Notes under the pieces: model-generated | Told to the model about the DNA's origin: nothing | Database searches by the model: none | Seen by the model: the letters and a program-made list of their open reading frames with translations, nothing else | In this document: positions 30,730 to 40,990 of the stretch, one piece after another | Position numbering within the stretch: the first letter of the stretch is position 1 | How the letters are laid out: every line of letters begins with the position of its first letter | Source: Sphaerosporella brunnea | Lineage: Eukaryota; Ascomycota; Pezizomycetes; Pezizales; Pyronemataceae | Direction: 5' to 3' | DNA: 64,000 nt | NCBI GenBank assembly: GCA_008704415.1 | Contig: VXIS01000049.1 | Coordinates: forward strand, 62,001 to 126,000 | Made by a program: the position numbers and the translations under genes

Positions 30730-32295
30730 AAGGCGGCCTCCATCGGAGCAAGTAGCAGCATCAGATCTCGCGTCAGCGTTAGGAGCTCATCAAAGCCCGG
30801 GGCGAAGAACGTGCGGGCACTGACGCGACGCATGATGTCATCGATGTTGTTGTTGATGTTGTTGTTTATTGTTGCTGTTGTCGTGACAACGCGACGCAGT
30901 TGCCTTCCACAGGTGAGTCAGCACAAGTGATGGCTGGTGTCCGCTGCTTGACCAACCGGATGACAAAGCCAACGGCACCGACAACGACAACGCCAGAACC
31001 GCGGATTGCAACCAGCTAAGAGATGCAACCGTTGCGCTTCCTGTGCCTGATCGGGAGATCGCGTCGCGCGGGACACGACTGGGTAAACAACTGGGAAACC
31101 TCGCGGTACGTGGCTACCGACGTGCCATCCCGGCCAATTGGCGGCGTCGTGCGAGTGATCTCTCGCATAGACCTGAACACGCAGCACCACGGGCTCGGCG
31201 TAGAAAGTTTGCGACGCAATGTGCAGCTGGACAACACGGCGGTAGTTTTCCGGCAACAGCAAATCGCCGTTCGCAGCAGCGGTTCTGGAGTGCGTTTATC
31301 ATGATTGCGCTGCGCTGGCAATTCGATCCTTGATTGTGACACACCGAGTTTGCGAAACTGTAACGGGGACGGAGATCGATGGCCATGATGAGGTCGTATA
31401 ATTGATTGTCACTCAGTGCTTTGGTGAGCGTTTTGTGCAGCAAACCCGTAGTCCTTGGATATTTCACCGCTGGCAGCGATGCAGCTCGGGGCTGGCACGA
31501 AAACGCGGTGCGTTTGCTACCATAGCGATCCGATAGGGTTGGAGATTCGTTCGTTTGTCGACGTTGCTCGATTGCCACGGTATCTCTCCGCTAGTGCTAC
31601 CCGATTGTTGCTGCCTGATATAGAAAGAAACCAGGATTTCCAAGTGCCTGAATAACTGATCGGAAAGAGTGATACCGTTGGCCCCACAACAGACTATCAC
31701 GCCACAGAGGGAAATCATGTCAGCAATAAGGGATACAACCACAGGACGTCGAGCAGATGCAAGATAAAGGTTCAAGTGGCGCGCGAGCTACAGAGTGACC
31801 AGGTATGATTCCGAGGTGATTCAAACGCGGCAGGTGAGTGCTGATGGAGGCTAAAACCTGGCAGTGGTGTTTCAGTAAGGATGAGGGACGCCTTAAGACA
31901 TTAGAACATGCGGAGAACTCGGACACCGATCAACGTCACGTTCACCGGCTGCATCAGCCCGGGTTATGAATCGAGAACCAAGAAGCATTGTTATCATTTT
32001 GACGTTGCGATGATCAACCACGCAGCGCTGACGCAGTCGCCGTGCCACGATCGATTGTCAACTGTGTAAAACAAAGAAAAATATTCCATTCCAAATGGCG
32101 CGGTGTCACACCGCTGAACGTGTATATAGACATAAACACCCCCACAGCTAACCAGCAAAACGAATTTCCTGAGCGCTTCCCCATCACCACTACCAAGAGT
32201 GCACGCTGATATGCAATCTATGGATGTCGCGGCAGACCATCGCCGTCCAAACCTCGCCCGCCGCACAATTGAAATCATCTCATGCGTGCATTGGA
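30730..32295. other. No assignable gene; possible decayed membrane protein
   Basis: A minus-strand frame at 31262-30918 (YRRVVQLHIASQTFYAEPVV) and a neighbouring one with a hydrophobic stretch (GVVVVGAVGFVIRLV, near 30990-30945) could be one frameshifted gene ending in a membrane segment. A GTTGTT microsatellite lies near 30845-30875. No family recognised. Confidence 0.25.
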
Positions 32296-32299
32296 GGCA

Positions 32300-33440
32300 C
32301 CCGCTTCGCTCGTGCCTCCGCCTGGAGCACCGGTTTGGTGGGGATGCTCACGCCTTCGAACCAATATCTAGCGCCTCTTCTTTGGAACTGTACTTGGATC
32401 GGACTCATCTTCGTCGTCCGATATCCAGTCTTTGCGCTTGAAAGGATTTGGGACCGTGAAACGACGGGGTGAACCGTGATGAGGCTCTCAATAGACCGCG
32501 ACTTTGGTGGGGATGACCGTGGTTTCTGACCACTACGTCCTCATCCGGATCGCGGAGTTGGTGGTGCCGTGACCCTCCGAGATCACTCCGCACTGAAAGG
32601 CCATCCGGCGCAAAGGTCAGGGCGAAGAAATCCGGGTTCGAGATCAGGTCTAAGCAATCACGCTCCGCGATCAGGATGAGGACGAGCCAAACTGTCTTCA
32701 TGATCAGCACGAGAAGATTGAACGGGCGACGGAGATGCGTATTGTGAAGCGTGATTCAACGACGCTTGGATCGGGCTCATATGCGTCGTCAGATATCCAG
32801 GCTTCCCGCTGGTACAGCCTTGTGGCTTCGGATGAAAACGGCTCTCAAACCACACTTTGCGTTTGACGGGAGTTGGGACCGTCCAACGACGGGGTGAAGC
32901 GTGATGAGGCTCTCAATAGCCCGCCACTTTGGTGGGTATGACGGTGCTTTCAAACCAATAGCTACCGCCTCTTTTTCGTAACGATACCTGGATCGGCCTC
33001 ATATTCGTCGTCTGATATCCAGGCTTCCTGCTGGCACCAAACTTTGCTGCACGCTGATGCAGAACCTTCCCAAACCGTACTTTGCGCTTGACGGGACTTG
33101 GAACCGTCAGGCGCAAAGACTGTAGACCCACAGATTGGTGGGTATGACTGTGGTTTCGAACCACTATCTACCGCCCCTGTTTTGTAACGACACTTGGATC
33201 GGCCCATGTTCGTCGTCGGACATCCAGTCCTTCTGCTGGCACAGCCTCTGTGGCTTCGGATGAAACAGGTTCCCAAACCGCACTTTGCGTTTGTCAGGAG
33301 TTGGGACCATCAAACGGCGCGGTCAAGCGTGACGACGCTCGCGATGGGCCGCCACTCGCGGCGTGGCTGGCTTCTTCATCGCAAGCATCCAGGCTTCCTG
33401 CATATGCACGCGTTTTCAGCTTTGGACGCAGAAGGGCCCT
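32300..33440 (-). repeat. Tandem array of about 210-bp units encoding a DWISDDE-type motif
   Basis: Five units are marked by TCGTCGTCnGATATCCAG-like strings near 32410, 32785, 33005, 33212 and, diverged, 33376; spacing 370, 221, 207 and 165 bp. Most also share TTTGGTGGGnATGAC and ACTTGGATCGG. On the minus strand the last unit (32462-32353) reads PRRFTVPNPFKRKDWISDDE and ends with PKKRR and a stop. Others read KRKVRFGNLF or EAWISDDEYEADP, with frames shifted between units. The same C-terminal motif recurs at 38.4-39.5 and 46.1-46.4 kb, so this is an array of 3' ends of one multi-copy gene family. Confidence 0.75.
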
Positions 33441-33444
33441 TGCG

Positions 33445-35425
33445 CTTGGACAGAGTTGGGTCGCGATTGGACGGGGTGACGGGTGACCAGACTCGCCAGT
33501 CGGGGGTGGCTGCGTTGCGCTGCGTGGGGCTGATGGAAACGCTGCCTAGCTTATAACTTGGCGCTGGCTGGGCCGCAGGAGTTGCTGTTGTGGTGTCGGG
33601 ATTGCACGATGCACATGTCATTGGGGCTTCACTGGGGATCGCTCTGAGCTGTACTGAACCCACCTTTCACATACAAACACGCAGCCCACAACCAGCACGC
33701 GTGGACTTCTTTGATGATTTCGAAGCCGACGGAATTGACACTGCCCAATGTGCGACCCCGTACGCGCTGAGTCAGCACCGCATTGACCATGCCAACGAAC
33801 GCGTACTGGTGGTCGTAGCTTCGCGGCGTGTAGTTCGATTCCCCGGAATCGTGGATATCGGGCGGTGTCGCTGAGATTTTGGATCCCACGGCCGTCACAA
33901 GCCTCAATCGTGTATGTTTTTCAAAATTCCTTGCCTGGCCGCCTATCCTGCCAATCGCTAAACAAAGCCTTCGGTGTGCGCCTGTACTCATGTTGATTAT
34001 CTGCATGGATCCTATCGAGATCTCGTTGTCTTGCGTCACCGCCTCGGCCATATTACGTTCCGCCACGGCCTTCCTGTTCGCGGTCTTGTGGATGCTACCT
34101 CACCACCACGGAGACACGAAACGGTAGAGGTTGACCAAAATGACAAGCCCAACAGACAGGCCCCAAGGCACAATGCCTACTATCAAGCTAAAAACGTAGG
34201 ATCAAACGCACTGCTTTAGGATCGAACGGGGGTAGGATAATCTTTACAATAGTAGCTTTGCATGCGACGTGCGATTACGCAGGAGACTCAACAACCAGTT
34301 GTTTGGCGGGCAGTTCACAACTCCAGACTCGGTTTGTGATGCACCGCGCGTGAGCCGAGGCCGCCCCTAAATCGAATAAAACCGATTTCGGTTGCTAAGA
34401 TATGTCAGCGTACGGGGCAGATTGGCGTCCGCAGTTGAGTTCGTTGTTTCATCAAGTCGAGAAGAGAGCACAACAGACGTTCGCACACAGGTGCTGGTTA
34501 GTTACAAGTACGCAACCTGGCCATTCGGCGGCATCACGCGTAATTTCCACCCGGGTGAGGCTGTCCTTCCTCCGACAATTGAGGGTTGTCCTAAACCAAA
34601 AACGACGCCGGCGGTTATCCTTCAAATTATCATGCCCCCGGGACCTATCTTACCTGCAGTAACAGCTTACAGCTCGTGATAATCAACACGATGACGATGC
34701 TCAGCACTACTATCTTCTCAATGCAATATTGACTCTCAACCAGCACCCTGACGAGTCCTCGAGCCGCTCTTTGCTGGCATTTCATCGCCATCATCGTTCG
34801 CTGTTTATCTGGTGATACGTCAAACATGCCGGGAAAGCCGCGAATGATTCACAAAAAATCGCGTCAGACTGGTGACAGCAAAGCACCGACACAGTTGCGC
34901 AAGAACACATTTTGATTCAATACCTAGCGCGGCAATGACTCCACGCCCATCAGCAGAACCACGAGTAGTATGCTGAAATCACAAATTCATTCTGGTTTGC
35001 AGCTGTAGCCCGGCCTGTGAACGGTTGGACTACGGATGTTGGGCCGCACCGAGCGAGGGCTGGCTTACGTGACCAACGCGTGTTTTGAGTACAACGTTGC
35101 TGTTCCCAGTTCAGGGCCATCAATCATCCTGACCTCGATTTCGAACCGCACACACGGGACCAAATAAATGTGCATACCAGCTGTTCTGCATCATCACCAA
35201 GCCGCCCGGCTGCCATTTCTGCACCATCGTCGACCAGCAGCCCAACAAACCGAACGACTGCTTCCGCGACCAATAACCCCAGCTGATGTCGCTAGGACGG
35301 GGTGGTGCCGAACACACGAGTAATCAGCATGAACCCGGAACAAAATAAAATCACCTGGTGCACGCACAAGAAACAAGCCACACACGTGTGTGCAAGGCAA
35401 CAAAAGGAAACACGCAAAACCGGCT
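33445..35425. other. No assignable gene
   Basis: A minus-strand frame of 145 codons (34066-33629; contains SKISATPPDIHDSGESNYTP) is the only protein-like stretch and has no known domain. The rest holds short overlapping frames. Confidence 0.3.
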
Positions 35426-35432
35426 ACGCAAA

Positions 35433-35960
35433 TTACGCGTTCTCCGCAGATTCAGCGGTGAGACCAGCCTCGGAGTCGTAAAATCTTCCACCTTGGCCGA
35501 GAGTGGCATTCTGTGCTGCCTCGGCCAGACACGTCCACGCATGCTGCGCCAGTCTCTGCGCTCTCTGAAGATCACACTGCACCGCGGCCAGATACGCAGC
35601 ACTCACTGCTGTGACCCACGCGACATGCGGGAGTGTCCTCGACGCCATCGAAGTGGCAAGTCGGGTCACTGATACTTTCCAGAGGCCAGCTACATCCGGG
35701 ATCGCTTATCTGCGCTATGTAGTCCATGCGCTCATCTTGAGAGTGCAGAACCACCTTTATCACGGTGAAAGGCACCGTGAGAGTCCCGAAAGCAAAGGTC
35801 ATACCGCCCGGCATTGAATGCCAGATTCAGGTCCAAGAGTGAAACGTCGTATTGGTGGATGAGCTTCAAGACTACCAGCTCAAGACTACCGCCGGCGAGT
35901 GCGACCGCGAACCGCACTGCTTGGCTGCGCTTCAAAGTTGTAATCGGCAGTCGTACCGGG
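35433..35960 (-). pseudogene. Decayed gene fragment, possibly a cytochrome P450 C-terminus
   Basis: Two overlapping frames give LELVVLKLIHQYDVSLLDLN, then MTFAFGTLTVPFTVIKVVL after a frameshift near 35810. The spacing (helix with E-L, then xxDVSLxD, then a strand ending LTVPFxVxVxL) recalls the last helix and strands of fungal P450s. The heme-binding Cys motif is not in the window's open frames, so the call is weak. A further open stretch (LPHVAWVTAVSAAYLAA) follows to 35433. Confidence 0.25.
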
Positions 35961-36464
35961 GTCTAGCACTCTCGGTTCATCCCGTCGTGCCGACCCAGTC
36001 TATGGGCTGCATCATCCTCGATTCGCTCCCTCTGAGGTGGGATTGAGCGTGGGGGGTTCGAACATATAGGGCCAATAGAGGTGTGTGCCTTGGGTTCATA
36101 TCCATGGTGGAAGCGTGGTGATTAGCAGGCTACAGAATTATCTCAACGTCAGGTATGCAAAAGCTTCAGTCAATCGACCCGGTCGTACAACTTTGGAGTT
36201 AAACATGGAAAGGACCAAGAGCTACTTTATGTACCGACGGGTCTATCTGTCTCTGATATTGCGATGTTCGCAGGGTTATGCTCGACAACTCTTAAGCTCT
36301 TCCATGGTCACACACCGTGTGAAGTTCCAAGGTGGATGCGGAGGAAGAGGCAATCCGTGATGGGAACAGTGAGCAAAAATCACGACACAGGAATCTAAGT
36401 TCATCTAACGCCATCGCGTCAAATGATGATCAACGTCCCAGAACACAGTCGGCCCGACCAGGGC

Positions 36465-36652
36465 TGTCAAAAGTCCAGCCAGTCCGGCTTTGGAGGTTGC
36501 CTAAACCTATTTGATTCCAACGGGCTTTGAAACTTACGGTCCGTGTGGACCAGGCAATTTTGCACCGGACCCAGGTGACTGAAGGTGCCCATCAGGTCCG
36601 GCGGAACAATCCTCCACAGCCTCCCCTCTATCCCTATATATAGCGAACATAT
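36465..36652 (+). mobile_element. hAT-like transposon end
   Basis: Begins CAGGGCTGTCAAAAGTCCAG. It shares this, plus CCAGTCCG and GGTCC..GTGGACCAGGCA further in, with 53006-53100. The SINE at 36653 follows directly, so the rest of the element may lie beyond it or be lost. Confidence 0.5.
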
Positions 36653-37050
36653 AACCATTTTGGCGTGGTATTGTAGTCAGCCGGCATCGGTATAAGCGGT
36701 CCCGGGCGTTCATGGACAGCGAAACGGATCGCTCACTGCACGCGCCTTCGTGGCGCAATGGTTAGCTGACCTGTTTCCGCAGTCCGGACCTTAAGCTCAA
36801 TGCGGCAGACGCCGCGTTCGAGCCCGGCTGGAATCCCATGCGGAGATAGTATTGAGGGGCCCCGTCACGTGTGTGCCGGGGTGAGCAGGGTTGTCCGACA
36901 GCGGGATCTGCACTGATTAGTCAGGCAGAGACGCTGGTTTGTAATGCCCCGGTTACCATTCACTGCAATTACGGTCTGAGACAGGAGGCAGCGAGCCCGC
37001 AGTGGAGCTGGTAACCCCGGTAACGGGCATACATAGATGTGCAACTTTTT
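36653..37050 (+). mobile_element. tRNA-derived SINE, copy 3
   Basis: Plus-strand copy: ACCATTTTGGCGTGGTATTG start, box A TGGCGCAATGGTTAGC at 36751-36766, box B GTTCGAGCCC at 36816-36825, then the shared body to GGGCATACATAGATGTGCAA. The 3' end is CTTTTTATTATTATTATT. This copy lacks the MITE of copy 2. Confidence 0.85.
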
Positions 37051-37078
37051 ATTATTATTATTGTTATTATTATTAAGT
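37043..37078 (+). repeat. TTA microsatellite at the SINE 3' end
   Basis: TTATTATTATTATTGTTATT and continuing to TTATTAAG. It replaces the simple T-run found in SINE copy 1, consistent with tail slippage. Confidence 0.8.
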
Positions 37079-37344
37079 AAGGGAGTATTTGGCTGGGTAA
37101 TTGGCGGTGTATGGTGGAATTTGTCCCGGCGGGTGCTGGCGGTGAAGTGAGACGGTCTTGCCTCCTCGACTCTAATCCACTAAAGTAGCTCAGATCGCTC
37201 TCTTTCGGTCCGCAAGAGATTGACCAAGCTCCAGCTGTCTTATGCCCACAACGCAGGCTTCCGGTGAGCTCAAATCGCACCGGCAATCAGAACCAAACCC
37301 AGGGCCAGCAGAGGGGGCGGCCTGAGGACCAAACCCCAAACCGT

Positions 37345-37525
37345 CTAGGACCGCCGCCATGTCTGGTGAAGTACATTCGTCGCGGTTGCCATATGTTCGG
37401 GATCGTGGGTGTCGATAGGAGGTGTGTGGTGTTGAGGAAAGGCGCTGGGTTTTGCACAGCAGTATGTCGCGTGGTTGACTACTGTTGTTTGGGGTGAGAG
37501 GGGGGTAAGGGTTAGTAGGTTGCGG
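37345..37525 (-). pseudogene. Truncated 5' end of a paralogue of the 10.8-kb gene
   Basis: On the minus strand it matches 10650-10800: a C-rich leader, CCTTTCCTC, CGACACC-ACGATCCCGAA, then ATGGCAACCGC and a MATATNVLHQT start. After eleven residues the similarity ends and the frame stops within four codons. Leader and start are preserved while the body is gone. Confidence 0.75.
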
Positions 37526-37779
37526 ATTTGCTTGTCCAGCACCATGATTGCACTCCTGCCTGCGGGTACGTCCGGGACGCCTTCACTCTCTCTGAGTGTA
37601 TGTTGTAGTCAGGGTGTACTCGGGTGCAGCTAAACATCGTGCAGCTTTCTTAAAACGGTAGTGAGTCTGAGTGGCAAAGCACATGTTTTAGGCTGATTGG
37701 GGGAATCTGAGGGCGCTTTGATGAGTAAAACACGTGAGGCACAAAAGCCTGGCACCTCCAATATCTTTCTATCTAACAC

Positions 37780-39880
37780 AAATGGCCACCAAAGCAAACC
37801 CGGATCTGACGGAATCATTGACCAGCTTAGGTGACCATCCAAACAACCCCCTTCAGCCGACAACTGGTAACTTCCGCCTCACGTTTCCGTCGAAATCGCC
37901 CCAAGGACTGGACGCCCAGTCGTTAGCTGTGCGTATAGCGCATTACTGGACGGAGCCACTCAATGAGATCGCCGTAGCCCCTTGCTCCCACCCACAAGCT
38001 TGCTGCACAAAGTACTGCTAGAACGTGTAGCGACGCCGACATTTAATCAATCTCTGTTTTGATGGAAGATGTCTGGTCTTCTTTATCAAATCTTGGGTCC
38101 AGTTTGCTATGGTGAGGTATGTACTTGTGACTTGGGGGTTCCGAAGGATGCGCCCACGGACGACGTGGAGGTATGGAAACCGTCAACAGGGTAATGATGG
38201 TTTCCGTCTGTATCACCTGGTCTGAACAATGACGGTGCTCTCATTCTGATTCCAGTTTAGGTCTGAACTGGTGGCAATCGAGAGATTACGGTCCACGGGG
38301 CGCGCTTGTGGTCATGGACAAGACTAGCTGTTTCATCTTGCTTCCGTAGACCGCCCCGAGTGCTTCTCAGTGAAGAAACCTGACGGTCTCGACGTTTAAA
38401 CCGAAGAAGCGTTAGGTTACAAGCGTGTCGAAGATATGGAACGTACAGGTTTGAGATCAACGACAAGACTGAGCACCGGCACCCGCCACAACGTTCAAAA
38501 GTCCACAGATCGTAGATCTGACGAGCTTCACGACTTCACTTTGTCGCCCTTCTCATCGTCGTTCCACGGCCCGGGTTGCCACAAGTCGTAGCAAATCCCA
38601 GGAAGACTGGATTTCTGACGTCCCGGCCTGGCCCGGGCTGAAAAGCCAGAAAGCCAAGGTTTTCGTGACATGATTTATTGGCACTGTGTGCTGAAAGGAT
38701 GCGGGTAGCTATAGAGTGCTTACCTGTGAGGCACTGTTCAGGTGAGGGAAGGCGAGGCTACCAGGGCACGAATAGGTGGAACATAGAAGTTTCGGATCAA
38801 CGACAAGACTCAGCACCGGCGCTCGCCACAACGTTCAAAAGGCCACAGATCGTAGATCTGACGAGCCTCACGACGTCACCTGGTCGGCCTTCTCCACGTC
38901 GTTTCACGGCCCGGTCTGCCACAAGTCGCAGCAAACCGTAGGAAGACTGGATTTCTGACGACGAACTATATGGCGCCGATCCAAGTGTGTTAGACTTCTG
39001 CAATTAAGCTGAGACAAACCTTTGCTGACCATTGTGAAAGAAAAGCCCTTTCGGCTGAGCGAAGGTGTTTCGTCAACGCCCGAAAAATCCAATCTTAATA
39101 TTCCAACCGCAGCCACTATGGTTTGCAGGGCCTGTGGCACTCCCGGCCAGGCCCGGGCTGAAAAGCCTGAAAGCCAAGGTTTTCGCGACATGATTTATTG
39201 GCACTTTGTGCTGAAAGGATGCTGGTAGGTATCGAGTGCTTACCTGTGAGGCACTGTTCAGGTGAGGGAAGGTGAGGCTACCAGCGCACGAATAGGTGGA
39301 ACATAGAAGTTCAGATCAACGACAAGACTCAGCACCGGCGCTCGCCACAACGTTCAAAAGGCCACAGATCGTAGATCTGACGAGCCTCACGACGTCACCT
39401 TGTCGGCCTTCTCCCCGTCGTTTCACGGCCCGGTCTGCCACAAGTCGCAGCAAACCGTGGGAAGACTGGATTTCTGACGACGAACTATATGGCGCCGATC
39501 CAACTATGTTAGACTTCTGCAATTAAGCTGAGACAAACCTTTGCTGACCATTGTGAAAGAAAAGCCCTGAGCGAAAGTATTTTCGTCGACGCCCGAACAA
39601 TTGAAGAGGCCGGCGAGGAAGGTGACGCGACTGCAACACACCAAAGATGTCGAGATCCGGAGATTGAGAGAGACGTTGAGGGAGAAAGACGCGGAAATGG
39701 ATAGGAGTAAGTACCCCCGCTCACAGCTTTTGGAACAACAGTGCTGATGGACACATGAAGTGAAGCGTACATGGAGGAGGTCTTGGGCTCTCACAACTCC
39801 CGTCCAAAGCAATTGGTTGGCGCCATTTTTGGTTGTTGAATCACCGCGGTTGTTGTTTTTGAGTTTGCTAGTGGCATTCG
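37780..39880 (+). repeat. Left arm of a large inverted duplication, with a decayed multi-copy gene
   Basis: Matches the minus strand of 46955-45780. The arm carries an open first part (MATKANPDLTESLTSLGDHP), a middle coding better in another frame with several stops, and the DWISDDE 3' module. In this arm the 3' module with its flanks (GCCAAGGTTTTCGNGACATG, GTGAGGCACTGTTCAGGTGA) is triplicated (38395-38640, 38780-39007, 39300-39526); the right arm has one. Both arms end in the same short fragment of a copia integrase frame (AATCACCGCG and following). The intervening 6 kb is unrelated between arms. Confidence 0.75.
39296..39526 (+). CDS. 3' module of the unnamed DWISDDE gene family
   Basis: The best-preserved plus-strand module: open from an ATG at 39296 and ending WEDWISDDELYGADPTMLDF, CN, stop. 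The central part is rich in Ser, Thr, Pro and Arg (IVDLTSLT, RPSPRRFTARS) and the end is acidic. A sister module ends at 39007, and the minus-strand relative (46425-46120) has PKRKVRFANTCSKPEEDWIS in place of the degraded linker here. A basic KRKVRF segment before an acidic tail suggests a nuclear or nucleic-acid-binding protein, but no function can be given. Probably only the last exon of a gene. Confidence 0.45.
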   Translation: MEHRSSDQRQDSAPALATTFKRPQIVDLTSLTTSPCRPSPRRFTARSATSRSKPWEDWISDDELYGADPTMLDFCN

Positions 39881-40002
39881 GTATGTTGGTGATTCAAAGT
39901 TGTTTTTCCATACCATGGGGGCAAAACGGTGCGCGTCATGTACAAAGGCTGTCTGTTGCAATCTGAGCTTTTCGGACCGTTAAGACTCATTTTTGTACAA
40001 AC

Positions 40003-40065
40003 AAAATAGTTTGTTTTGTTTTAATCGTAATGTATTCGGCCGTTTGCGGCCATGACATACATACT
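40003..40065 (-). repeat. Dispersed repeat module (copy D)
   Basis: On the minus strand: GTCATGGCCGCAAACGGCCG, then AATACATTACGATTAAAACAAA. Same core as the other module copies. Confidence 0.7.
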
Positions 40066-40196
40066 GCAATTCAACCATGTTGAAAGGTACCAAGAGAAAG
40101 CTTGCTACCATCGAGGAGCGTCAAATAGAATCATGTATCACTTATCAACGACGACACTTCAAATACCGAATGACGAGATATATGCACCTTTGATTT

Positions 40197-40990
40197 GTGA
40201 GAGACAATGTCTTTGACCCTTCCCCCCGTGGTTCTATGTCCAGTGAAGCTCCCAATCGTTTTATGGCAACTCCACCAGCTTCAAAAAATAGCAACCTGCA
40301 ACCTTCGCATCCGAGCGCCGTGGAAAAAAGCAATCGAAGACGTGGAGGTAACTGTTCTCCAAACAACACGCACTGCCTGTGTTGGTACCACGACCCATCT
40401 CCAAACAGTATCATGCCGATTACGAAAGACACGAAGCGAAGAGATGTCATAGCAGTGGTTCAACATAATCTGCATCAAATTGTGGACCACCTAGCAGCGC
40501 AGAAACTGTTGTAGGTTTTGGTGAAGACCGGAATTGAAGCTGAGCGAGAGAAGTTTCTCTTGCTGTCTGCCCATGTGCCTACGTTTGTGCGTGCGCACAG
40601 CTGGCTGCGTACCTACAGGGTTGATATGGTCCCTATCGAGCAAGAAGATGTGAGAAACCTGAAGAAGGCTGCCGTCAGCGTATCACAGAGATGGTGTTTA
40701 ATACAGCCCGGGGCCAGGCTGGGAACATCAACCACGACGAGTCTGATTATGACTCAGCGCTTACAGATACTCCAATTGGAGAGTGTGATCATCCCCTAAC
40801 CAAGGTAGCCCGAGGGCGCTCTACAAATAAGAGATTGAGAAAATGTGACATTCGTCAGTGGAATGCTAAGCATTTGAAGGGGGTTCGCGGCAATCAAAAC
40901 CTCATGGGAGAAGAACCCCACTAGGCTGCTCCACCTGTAAAGGCTTAGGTCACTATGCATCGAAGTGCAGATAGGCCCATATGTCAGGAG
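40197..40990 (+). pseudogene. MULE-like transposase C-terminal region with a zinc knuckle
   Basis: One frame runs 40197-40799 through a TAG at 40512-40514 (VVQHNLHQIVDHLAAQKLL, stop, VLVKTGIEAEREKFLLL). Another frame (40691-40924) continues with DHPLTKVARGRSTNKRLRK. Just beyond, about 40925-40970, comes GCSTCKGLGHYASKC, a CCHC knuckle. A basic GRxTxxR linker followed by a C-terminal CxxCxxxGHxxxxC is usual in Mutator-like transposases; a retrotransposon Gag is the alternative. The catalytic domain is missing. Confidence 0.5.

Noticed and set aside
32300..33440. CRISPR-like array
   Set aside because: The units are about 210 bp, diverged and contain decayed coding sequence; there are no short repeats with unique spacers and the genome is eukaryotic.
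36741..36835. Functional tRNA gene
   Set aside because: Box A and box B are good, but the spacing, the lack of cloverleaf pairing and the shared 3' body make it a SINE head.
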